NCBI RefSeq assembly: GCF_000829695.1
Contig: NZ_BBNN01000049.1
Coordinates: forward strand, 1-46,314
Direction of reading: 5' to 3'
Source: Streptomyces sp. NBRC 110035
GTDB lineage: Bacteria; Actinomycetota; Actinomycetes; Streptomycetales; Streptomycetaceae
DNA length: 46,314 nt
How positions within the stretch are numbered: the stretch's first letter is position 1; each line of letters opens with the position of its first letter. Below, piece after piece: positions 8,927 to 18,254 of this stretch. Below the pieces are notes generated by a model. The model saw only the letters and a program-made list of their open reading frames with translations. It searched no databases and had not been told where the DNA came from. Position numbers and translations under genes: made by a program.

Positions 8927-9802
8927 CTAGGTGCCCTCGGTGTAGCCCCAGGCGCGGGCCAGTTCGCGCAGGCGGGGCGGGAGTTCGGTGTCCGGGGCGG
9001 CCGGGCGGGCGGTGTGGATGCGGCCGGATCTGATGGTGTCGGACCAGTCGCCCAGCTGAGGGCGGAAGGCCCCGTGGTCCTTGCTGCCGTAGTCGAGCAT
9101 GCCGGGCTCCCAGGGCACGCCGAGGTAGTCGCACACGCCCCGGGTCACCCGCTCCGGTGCGGTGGTGAGCTCCTCGTAGGAGATCACGTGGGCGTCGGGG
9201 GCGTGCCGCGCCTCCTCCAGCTTCTCTGCGTAGCCGAGGACCTCGGCGCGGATGGCCGCGTGGTCCGGGTCGGTGCGGCGGGCGGTCAGGGAGGCGACGA
9301 CCGCTCCCGGGTGGCGCAGCAGGACGATGCGGCGGGCGCCGGGCCAGCATCGGTGCAGCCGGGGCCAGACGAGGGTGTTGGGCGGGGTCTTGTCGACGAT
9401 GACGTCCTTGCCGCTGCGGGTCAGTTCCAGGTGCAGCACCCGGTCCCACAGGAGGTGTTCGAGTTCTTCCCGGTCCAGCTGCAGGGCCCGCATGGCGTCC
9501 ACGCTGAAGGACCGGGACAACTGGACGTGCAGGGTGCGCAGGTGCATCTCGTGCGGGGCGCGTATACGGCTGTGGCTGTTCAGCAGGACGCGCAGCAGCG
9601 TCGATCCGGAGCGCACCGAGGACAGCACGAACACCGGGGACTCCACCAGACGTGGCGCGGGCGGGGCGGCGTACGGGGCCGCCCCGGGCCGGGGGGCCGG
9701 CACCGCGTCGAAGCGGCGGCGCGGCGGGCTGACGGCCTGCGCCATCAGCCTCCCCCGACGCCTCAGCCCCTTGCCGATCGCGGAGATTCGCGGGTCCTTC
9801 AC
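8927..9802 (-). CDS. PAPS-dependent sulfotransferase family protein
   Basis: The product probably transfers a sulfuryl group from PAPS to a small-molecule or lipid acceptor that the sequence does not identify. The 291-residue protein has the 5'-phosphosulfate loop VFVLSSVRSGSTLLR (about residues 57-71), the VDKTPPN segment (about 136-142) and the 3'-phosphate site RIVLLRHPGAVVAS (about 158-170), with the C-terminal YLGVPWEPGMLDYG segment typical of the family. GTG at 9802 follows GAGGTGGCAC, a good Shine-Dalgarno sequence; the longer frame upstream is an artefact of base composition. It has no signal peptide or membrane segment, so it is cytosolic. It follows an L,D-transpeptidase gene on the same strand after 189 bases. 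Confidence 0.88.
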   Translation of the reverse strand: MKDPRISAIGKGLRRRGRLMAQAVSPPRRRFDAVPAPRPGAAPYAAPPAPRLVESPVFVLSSVRSGSTLLRVLLNSHSRIRAPHEMHLRTLHVQLSRSFSVDAMRALQLDREELEHLLWDRVLHLELTRSGKDVIVDKTPPNTLVWPRLHRCWPGARRIVLLRHPGAVVASLTARRTDPDHAAIRAEVLGYAEKLEEARHAPDAHVISYEELTTAPERVTRGVCDYLGVPWEPGMLDYGSKDHGAFRPQLGDWSDTIRSGRIHTARPAAPDTELPPRLRELARAWGYTEGT

Positions 9803-9991
9803 CGTGCCACCTCTTTCTCGCCGTGCGCTGGCCGTAGTCCAGGGGCAGCGGACGAACGTGAGGTGTCCGGGAGGCGACGCGCCGGGGCGGCCGGTCCGCA
9901 CACACCGGCCGCCACCAGGCACTTCGGCCCTTCCTTAATTCTTCATGGGAAGGCTTCGGCCAGAGGGCGCGGGACGGCCGGGGGCCCGCTG

Positions 9992-11239
9992 CTACGCCTT
10001 CCACTCCTCCCAGGACATGTTCCAGCCGTTGAGGCCGTTGTCCGGGGCGATGGTGGCGTCGTTGGAGTTCTTCACGACGACCACGTCACCGATCATGGAG
10101 TTCTCGAAGAACCAGGAACCCGGGGCCTTCCTGTCCCAGCCGCCACGGGTGTCGCGCAGGCCGATGCAGCCGTGGCTGGCGTTGTAGTTGCCGAAGGCGC
10201 CGCCGCCCCAGTAGTTGCCGTGGATGAAGGTCCCCGACGTGCTCAGGCGCATGGCGTGCGGGACGTCCTTGATGTCGTACTCGCCGCCGAACCCGACCGT
10301 CTCGCCGTTCATCCGGGTGACCGCGAGCCGCTCGCTGATGACCATCCGGCCGTTCCAGGTCTCGGTGCCGGGGGCACCGGTGGTGACCGGGATCGTCTTG
10401 ATGACCTTGCCGTCCCGCTCGACCTTCATGGTGAGCTTCTTGGCGTCGACGACGGAGACCTGGCTGCGGCCGATGGTGAAGGAGACGGTCTTGGCCTGCT
10501 CGCCGTAGACGCCGGGGCGGCCCTCGACGCCGTCGAGGTTGAGGTAGACGGTGACCTCGGTGCCGGCCTTCCAGTACTTCTCGGGCCGGAAGTCGAGGCG
10601 GTCGTTGCCGAACCAGTGGCCCTCGACCTCGACGGCCGGCTCGGTCCTGACGGTGATGGCCTTCTCGACGTCCTCGGGGTTGGTGATGCCCCGGGTGAAG
10701 CGGAGCGAGAACGGCATTCCGACGCCGACCTTGGAGCCGTCCTCGGGGGTGAAGGTCCCGACGAAGGTGTTCTCGGGGGTCAGCGTGGTGAAACTGGAGT
10801 CCTCGGCGGCGGTGCGGCCGGCGGAGTCCTCGGCGACCGCGTGCACGGTGTACTTGGTGGAGGCGGCCAGGTGGGTCGACGGCGTCCAGCGGGCGCCGTC
10901 GCCGGATATCTCCCCGTCGACCCTCTCGCCGTCCGGGTTCTTGACGACGACCTCGGTCAGTCTGCCCTCGGCCGCGTCGACCTTGAGTGCTCCGCTGGTC
11001 TTCACCGACTCGGCGCCGTCCTCGGGGGCTATGCCGATGACCGCCTCGGGCTGCTTGCTCACCGCCGCGGTGGAGTCCTTGGGACTGTCGTCCCGCGAGC
11101 CGGACCCGGCGCCCGAGCCGGTACCCCCGCCGCCGCAGGCGGTGACCGCCAGCATCACCCCGAGTGCCAGCGCGGCGAGCTTCCCGCCGCCGCGCCCGCG
11201 CGCGTCGACCGACGCCCCCGATATCGGCCCCACGTTCAC
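9992..11239 (-). CDS. L,D-transpeptidase lipoprotein (copy 1)
   Basis: This 415-residue envelope enzyme would form 3-3 crosslinks in peptidoglycan. The N-terminus is a lipoprotein signal (ALALGVMLAVTACGGGG, Cys in a VTAC lipobox) and a Gly/Ser spacer, then two Ig-like domains, then a YkuD domain with HGNYWGGGAFGNYNASHGC: the catalytic Cys358 lies in the SHGCIGLRD motif. GTG at 11239 is preceded by GGGGAG; the frame upstream has no such signal. It shares its layout, and blocks such as RLDFRPEKYWK(A/P)GTEVTV and VGFGGEYDI, with the next gene upstream, so the two are paralogues. A sigma-E-like promoter lies 92 bases upstream. Confidence 0.93.
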   Translation of the reverse strand: MNVGPISGASVDARGRGGGKLAALALGVMLAVTACGGGGTGSGAGSGSRDDSPKDSTAAVSKQPEAVIGIAPEDGAESVKTSGALKVDAAEGRLTEVVVKNPDGERVDGEISGDGARWTPSTHLAASTKYTVHAVAEDSAGRTAAEDSSFTTLTPENTFVGTFTPEDGSKVGVGMPFSLRFTRGITNPEDVEKAITVRTEPAVEVEGHWFGNDRLDFRPEKYWKAGTEVTVYLNLDGVEGRPGVYGEQAKTVSFTIGRSQVSVVDAKKLTMKVERDGKVIKTIPVTTGAPGTETWNGRMVISERLAVTRMNGETVGFGGEYDIKDVPHAMRLSTSGTFIHGNYWGGGAFGNYNASHGCIGLRDTRGGWDRKAPGSWFFENSMIGDVVVVKNSNDATIAPDNGLNGWNMSWEEWKA

Positions 11240-11330
11240 TTGTTTCTCCCCTCGGCGGGCCTGGCCCGGCCCGCGCCCCCGCACGCCTCCCGCGCGCTTC
11301 GGCGCATAGTAACCACAGGCCAGGAGGGTT

Positions 11331-11356
11331 GGACGCGGCTGGTGTGTCACCGTTCC
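11331..11356 (-). promoter_or_regulatory. candidate ECF (sigma-E-like) promoter for L,D-transpeptidase copy 1
   Basis: On the minus strand GGAAC (11356-11352) is followed by 16 bases and CGTCC (11335-11331). This resembles the GGAAC...CGTC pattern of Streptomyces sigma-E cell-envelope-stress promoters, and an envelope crosslinking enzyme would be a fitting target. Transcription would start about 85 bases before the GTG. Confidence 0.4.
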
Positions 11357-11420
11357 GTTCCAACTTTCACCCCCTGAGGCGCACAACCGGAGCGCCCTTT
11401 CGACCGTCCGCGCAAAGGGT

Positions 11421-11449
11421 GTGGCCCCAGCGCGTCACTCAGGGGCCAC
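11421..11449 (-). terminator. 8-bp hairpin after L,D-transpeptidase copy 2
   Basis: GTGGCCCC (11421-11428) and GGGGCCAC (11442-11449) pair around a 13-base loop, about 42 bases past the stop of the upstream minus-strand gene. This suggests that the two transpeptidase genes are transcribed separately. Confidence 0.5.
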
Positions 11450-11490
11450 GTCAGGGCCACGCCGAGGCCGTGCCGGGGTTGCGTCGGGGG

Positions 11491-12711
11491 TCACTTCACG
11501 GCGCTGCCCTTCGTCCACTTCTCCCAGCTCATGTTCCAGCCGCCGAGGCCGTTGTCCGGGGCGACCGTCCGGTCCTTGCTGTTGACCACCTCGACGACGT
11601 CGCCGACGAGGCTGCGGTCGAAGAACCAGCCCGCGGGAGTGCTCGCCCCGCCGCCCTTCACATCCCGCAGACCGATGCACCCGTGGCTGACGTTGGTGTC
11701 CCCGAAGACGTCGTTCTCGGCCCAGTAGTTGCCGTGCAGGAAGGTGCCGGAGTCGGTCAGGCGGATGGCGTGCGGGACGTCGGGGATGTCGTACTCGCCG
11801 CCGAAGCCGACCGTGCGGCTGTCCATCCGGGTGACCTCGAGCATCTCGGTGATCACCATCTTCCCGTTGTACGTGGGGGTCTTGGGCGCCCCGGCCGTGA
11901 CCGGCACGGTGGCGAGCACCTCGCCGTCCCGGCGCACCTCCATCGTGTGCCGGGACGCGTCGACCACCGAGACCTGACCGCGCCCGACGGTGAACGAGAA
12001 CGTGCGGTGCTGGAGCCCGTAGACACCGGGCGCGCCCTCGACGTCCCGCAGGTCCAGTTCGACGGTTACCTCGGTGCCGGGCTTCCAGTACTTCTCGGGG
12101 CGGAAGTCGAGGCGTTCCCTGCCGAACCAGTGCGGGCGGACGTCGACGGCCGGACGGGAGGTGACGCGGACGGCGCGTTCGACCGCCGCGCGGTCGGCGA
12201 TCTCGCGGTTGAACGCCAGGGAGACGATCATCCCCGTGCCGACGACGGAACGGTCGTCCGGGGCGACATAGCCGATGAAGCGCTGCTCGGGGACGTACGT
12301 GGTGAAGGTGGTGTGACGGGCCGAGCGGCGCCCGTCGTCGTCCAGGGCGACGGCGTCGACCGTGTACTTCGCGGCCAGCGCCAGCCGTTCGTCGTCGGGC
12401 TTCCAGCTCCGCCCGTCGGCGGAGATCCGGCCGGGGACCGGGGACTCCCGTGCGTCCTGGGACCGGACGACCCTGACCGACTCCAGCCGGCCCTCGGACG
12501 CCCGCACCCGCAGCACCTGGCCGGGGCGCACCTCCTTGCCGGCGTCGGCGGGCACGACCCGGATCACCTCCTCGGGTCCCGGGGGGCCGAACGCACCCGC
12601 GACGGGGCCGTCCGAGGTACAGCCGACGGCCCCGACCAGCAGTCCTGCCCATGTCACTACGGCGGCCAGTGCGGCCCTCGCGCGCAGTGCGCGCCCTTGT
12701 ACGTGGCTCAC
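11491..12711 (-). CDS. L,D-transpeptidase lipoprotein (copy 2)
   Basis: This 406-residue paralogue of the adjacent gene has the same order: lipoprotein signal peptide (AGLLVGAVGC, lipid Cys31), two Ig-like domains, and a YkuD catalytic domain with HGNYWAENDVFGDTNVSHGC (nucleophile Cys345) and IGLRDVKGG. It ends NMSWEKWTKGSAVK, where copy 1 ends NMSWEEWKA. The GTG at 12711 has only a weak Shine-Dalgarno sequence, but it places the signal peptide correctly. In the 3-3 crosslinking pathway it would act on the outer face of the membrane. It diverges from glgX across a palindrome-rich gap. Confidence 0.92.
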   Translation of the reverse strand: MSHVQGRALRARAALAAVVTWAGLLVGAVGCTSDGPVAGAFGPPGPEEVIRVVPADAGKEVRPGQVLRVRASEGRLESVRVVRSQDARESPVPGRISADGRSWKPDDERLALAAKYTVDAVALDDDGRRSARHTTFTTYVPEQRFIGYVAPDDRSVVGTGMIVSLAFNREIADRAAVERAVRVTSRPAVDVRPHWFGRERLDFRPEKYWKPGTEVTVELDLRDVEGAPGVYGLQHRTFSFTVGRGQVSVVDASRHTMEVRRDGEVLATVPVTAGAPKTPTYNGKMVITEMLEVTRMDSRTVGFGGEYDIPDVPHAIRLTDSGTFLHGNYWAENDVFGDTNVSHGCIGLRDVKGGGASTPAGWFFDRSLVGDVVEVVNSKDRTVAPDNGLGGWNMSWEKWTKGSAVK

Positions 12712-13066
12712 GCGCTACCCAACGACGGTGTGCGCCGTGGGGAAACGACCGTGCCTCCCCCCGGGGGAAGCACCCGTCTTCGCCCGGCCCCGCCCCCGCA
12801 CCCCGCAGGGACGGGCCCCAGCGCCCCGCAGGGACATGCGTGCGCGCCCCCGCTCCGGGGGCGACGCGAGGGTGCGCCCCGGGAAACACCGGGGCGCACC
12901 CCGACGTTCCCCGGGGGAACGTGAGTGCACGGCACGCTCTGGGCAGAACTGAGGGGAGGACGACACGCCGGGGAGCCGCGGCCGGAGCCGAGGAACGCCC
13001 AGGGGACTGGGCGGCCGCACTCCCCTGCCCGCCGTCGTCCCATGACGAGCCGCGGGAGGCTGACAG
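12712..13066. other. 355-bp divergent gap with several palindromes
   Basis: The gap separates divergent L,D-transpeptidase copy 2 and glgX. It contains CCCCCGGGGG (12758-12767), a 13-bp hairpin (12870-12882 with 12889-12901, loop gaaaca) and a palindrome ACGTTCCCC-G-GGGGAACGT (12904-12922). All are built around the same C-run/G-run core. They could be operators, an attenuator or a terminator. No gene is recognised. Confidence 0.55.
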
Positions 13067-15355
<2,289 letters not shown>

Positions 15356-15385
15356 CGTGCCGCACCCCCGGCCGGACACCGGTCC

Positions 15386-15829
15386 GTCAGGTCGCCGAAG
15401 TGGGCGAAGAGGGACACCGGCGGACCGTTGACCAGGAGGACCGCGCCGAACAGCGCCCAGCCCGGCCCGTCTCCCGGAGGCAGCCCGCCCGACTGCGAGC
15501 CCGCCAGGGTCACCGCGGTGGCCGGCAGACCCGCCCTGACCAGAGGCCTCGGGAGCTGGTGGGCGATACCGAAGCAGCCGATGGCCGCGTAGAAGGCGAA
15601 CAGCGGGTTCATCCAGGTGAGCACGGACCCGAGGGCCCAGCGGACGGTAGTAGCAGGCGCTCTCCGCGGTCGGTCCGGGGCGCCTGCGTTCCGCCCGGCC
15701 CCGGGCCAGCTGCAGGAGGAGGGCCACGACGGCCAGCGCGCCACCCGCCCACCGCTCACCGTCGGTCATGCCGATGGCATCGGCGGCCGACAGCGAGAGC
15801 ACGGTACCGGCCGCGAGCAGGGTGTACGG
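15386..15829 (-). pseudogene. sensor histidine kinase remnant (membrane region only, frameshifted)
   Basis: Two minus-strand frames together encode the transmembrane sensor part of a histidine kinase: GTVLSLSAADAIGMTDGERW and ALAVVALLLQLARGRAERRR in one frame, then TTVRWALGSVLTWMNPLFA, AIGCFGIAHQLPRP and FAHFGDLTD in another after a shift near 15,650. Dimerisation and ATP-binding domains are absent. The upstream end is fused to a truncated ABC ATPase. It converges on glgX. Confidence 0.7.
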
Positions 15830-16231
15830 CCCCCCGCCGGAGAGTTCGCCGAAGCGGCTGTCCAGGTGCGGAGCGAGCCCGAGGCGTTCGGCCAGGGGCC
15901 GCCAGCCGGCGGGGTGCGGGTAGAACGCGGCGTACAGTTCGAGGGCCTCGCGGACGGTGAGCTTGGCCTGGAGTTCACTCCGCTGGAGCTGGACGCCGAG
16001 AACCCGGGCGACCCGCTCGTGGTCGGCGATCGGGTGGAGGCCGGTGACGCGGACCCGGCCGGCGTCGGGGACGCGCAGGCCCTCGACGCATTCGACGGTG
16101 GTCGTCTTGCCGGCGCCGTTGGGGCCGAGGATGCCGAAGATCTCGCCCTCCTCGACGGCGAAGGAGAGGCCGTGCACGACGGGCCGGCCCCCGTAGGACG
16201 TGCGCAGATCGGTGACTTCGATGAGGGGCAT
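15830..16231 (-). pseudogene. truncated ABC transporter ATPase
   Basis: From ATG 16231 (GGAAGG upstream) the frame encodes MPLIEVTDLRTSYGG, Walker A GILGPNGAGKTTT and the signature RFGELSGG, then switches without a stop into histidine-kinase membrane sequence. Walker B, the H-loop and the rest of the ATPase are missing, so it cannot work as a transporter subunit. The break lies immediately after the signature motif, at about 15,830-15,835. Confidence 0.85.
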
Positions 16232-16290
16232 GGCACCAAGCCTTCCGGTGGGAGGGGTGCTCGCACATCGGCCGTCCCGCTGGGGAGGCG

Positions 16291-16306
16291 TCAGCCGATC
16301 GGCTGA
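16291..16306. promoter_or_regulatory. 16-bp perfect palindrome, candidate operator
   Basis: TCAGCCGATCGGCTGA is a perfect palindrome in the divergent region between the ABC ATPase remnant and the intact ABC exporter operon. Its size and symmetry fit a dimeric repressor site, but no regulator gene is adjacent. Confidence 0.45.
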
Positions 16307-16436
16307 TGGAGTGATACGACTTCCGCGTTCTCCGGGTACGGCCGGCCCGAGCCGCAGGTCGTAGGTCCGAAGGCCGAGCGTGGTCCGGCCAAAACTCGGT
16401 GGGCAGGGTCAGTGACGATCCGTAGGCTCGCTGCTG

Positions 16437-18254
16437 ATGGCCACCACACTCCCACCCCCGCCCCCACCCCTCGAAACGCGCGAAGCGTCCTCCACGGTTC
16501 GTACGTTGCTGCGTCTGTGGCCGTACGTGCGGCCCGTGCGGGCGCGGCTGCTGACCGCCGCCGTCATCGCGATCCTCGCCTCGTGCATCGGCCTGGTCAT
16601 CCCGCTGGTCCTGAAGTGGATGGTGGACGGCCCGATCGCCGACCGGGATCCGGCGGGTGTGTGGCTCGGCGCGCTGTACCTGCTGCTGCTCGGGCTCGCG
16701 GAGGCACTGCTGTTCGGGCTCCGGCGGTGGCTGGTGGCGCGTCCGCTGGCGGGGGTCGAGGCGGGAATGCGGGCGGGCCTGTACCGGCGCCTGCAGCGGC
16801 TGCCGGTGGCGTTCCACGACCGGTGGCCGTCGGGGCAGTTGCTGTCCCGGGGGACCACGGATCTGATGCTGGTGCGCATGTTCCTGGCCTTCCCACTGAC
16901 GTTTCTCCTGGTCAACGGGGTGACGATCCTCGTCGGTGTGATCATCATGCTGATCCAGGACTGGGCTCTTGGACTGGTCGTCCTGATTCCCGCCGTGCCG
17001 GTGGTGGTCACCTGCCTGATCTTCGAGAAGCGGTACTCCAGGGCGTCGCGGCTCGGACAGGACCAGGTCGGCGATCTGACGACGGTCGTCGAGGAGAGCG
17101 TGCTCGGCATCCGTGTCATCAAGGGGTTCGGACGGCACCGCAGCCAGGCCCGGGTGTTCCGGAAGCTGTCCGAGGATCTGCGCGGGACGGAGCTGCGCAA
17201 GGCCCGGCTGCTCGGCGCCATCATGAGCGTCATCGTGACGCTCCCGGAGCTGGCCATCGGCACGACCCTGGTGCTGGGGACCATGCGGGTGGCCGACGGG
17301 GACCTGTCCGCGGGCACCCTGGTGGCGTTCCTGTCGACGGCCCTGGCGCTGCGCTGGCCCGTGGACTCGATCGGCTTCCTGCTGGCGATGAGCCAGGAGG
17401 CGGCGACCGCGACCGAGCGGTACTTCGAGGTGATGGACACCGAGGAGGAGGAGCCGGGTCCCCACGGCGCACGGACGCCGGCCGCCTCCGCGGGCGACGA
17501 CGGGCTGCGCTTCCACGACGTCACCTTCCGCTACCCCGACGCCCCTTCCGGGTCCCCGCCCGTCCTGGACCGGGTCGACCTGCACATCCGTCCCGGCGAG
17601 TCGATGGCCCTGGTCGGCGCGACCGGCAGCGGCAAGACCACGCTCACCGCCCTGGTCCCCCGGCTGCACGAGGCGACCTCGGGGCGGATCACCCTCGACG
17701 GCACGGACATCACCGCGCTGTCCCGCGAGGAGCTGCGGTGCAGGGTCTCCGTCGCGTTCGAGGAGCCGACCCTGTTCTCGGCCGCGGTGGGGGAGAACGT
17801 GCTGATGGGCGCCGGGGCCGCCGCCGGGAAGGACGAGCTGGAGCGGGCGCTGGGCGTGGCACAGGCCGACTTCGTGCACGCGCTGCCGCAGGGCACCGAC
17901 ACCCAGGTCGGCGAGCAGGGGCTGAGCCTGTCCGGCGGGCAGCGGCAGCGTCTCGCGCTGGCCCGCGCGGTGGTCGGGCAGCCCGACTTCCTGGTACTGG
18001 ACGACCCGCTGTCCGCGCTCGACGTGCACACGGAGGCCGCGGTCGAGGCGGCCCTGCGCCGGGTGCTCGCGGACACCACGGCCCTGATCGTGGCGCACCG
18101 TCCGTCCACGGTCCTGCTGGCCGACCGCGTCGCCCTGCTCTCCGGCGGCCGGATCACGGCGGTCGGCACCCACCACGAACTGCTGCGCACCAACGCCGAG
18201 TACGCCCACCTGATGGCCGGCGACCCGGTGGGACAGAAGGAGGAGCAGCGATGA
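16437..18254 (+). CDS. heterodimeric ABC exporter, subunit 1 (degenerate ATP site)
   Basis: This 605-residue half-transporter has six predicted membrane helices and a C-terminal ATPase. Walker A is GATGSGKTT (Lys400) and the signature LSGGQRQR is intact. The Q-loop reads AFEEPTLFS (Glu in place of Gln), and Walker B is FLVLDDPLSALD, where Asp523 replaces the catalytic Glu. In heterodimeric exporters of the TM287/288 and BmrCD kind, one partner carries this Asp and hydrolyses ATP poorly. The ATG at 16437 has little Shine-Dalgarno sequence. The stop overlaps the next start (ATGA), so subunits 1 and 2 are translationally coupled. The substrate is unknown; drugs or lipids are usual. Confidence 0.93.
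   Translation: MATTLPPPPPPLETREASSTVRTLLRLWPYVRPVRARLLTAAVIAILASCIGLVIPLVLKWMVDGPIADRDPAGVWLGALYLLLLGLAEALLFGLRRWLVARPLAGVEAGMRAGLYRRLQRLPVAFHDRWPSGQLLSRGTTDLMLVRMFLAFPLTFLLVNGVTILVGVIIMLIQDWALGLVVLIPAVPVVVTCLIFEKRYSRASRLGQDQVGDLTTVVEESVLGIRVIKGFGRHRSQARVFRKLSEDLRGTELRKARLLGAIMSVIVTLPELAIGTTLVLGTMRVADGDLSAGTLVAFLSTALALRWPVDSIGFLLAMSQEAATATERYFEVMDTEEEEPGPHGARTPAASAGDDGLRFHDVTFRYPDAPSGSPPVLDRVDLHIRPGESMALVGATGSGKTTLTALVPRLHEATSGRITLDGTDITALSREELRCRVSVAFEEPTLFSAAVGENVLMGAGAAAGKDELERALGVAQADFVHALPQGTDTQVGEQGLSLSGGQRQRLALARAVVGQPDFLVLDDPLSALDVHTEAAVEAALRRVLADTTALIVAHRPSTVLLADRVALLSGGRITAVGTHHELLRTNAEYAHLMAGDPVGQKEEQR

Noticed and set aside
9929..9953. CCTTCC/GGAAGG inverted repeat between sulfotransferase and L,D-transpeptidase
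   Set aside because: Arms of only six bases with a 13-base AT-rich loop; too weak to call a terminator.
8666..11377. 903-codon plus-strand frame
   Set aside because: It runs antisense through the sulfotransferase and L,D-transpeptidase genes, has no domain, and its product is low complexity.
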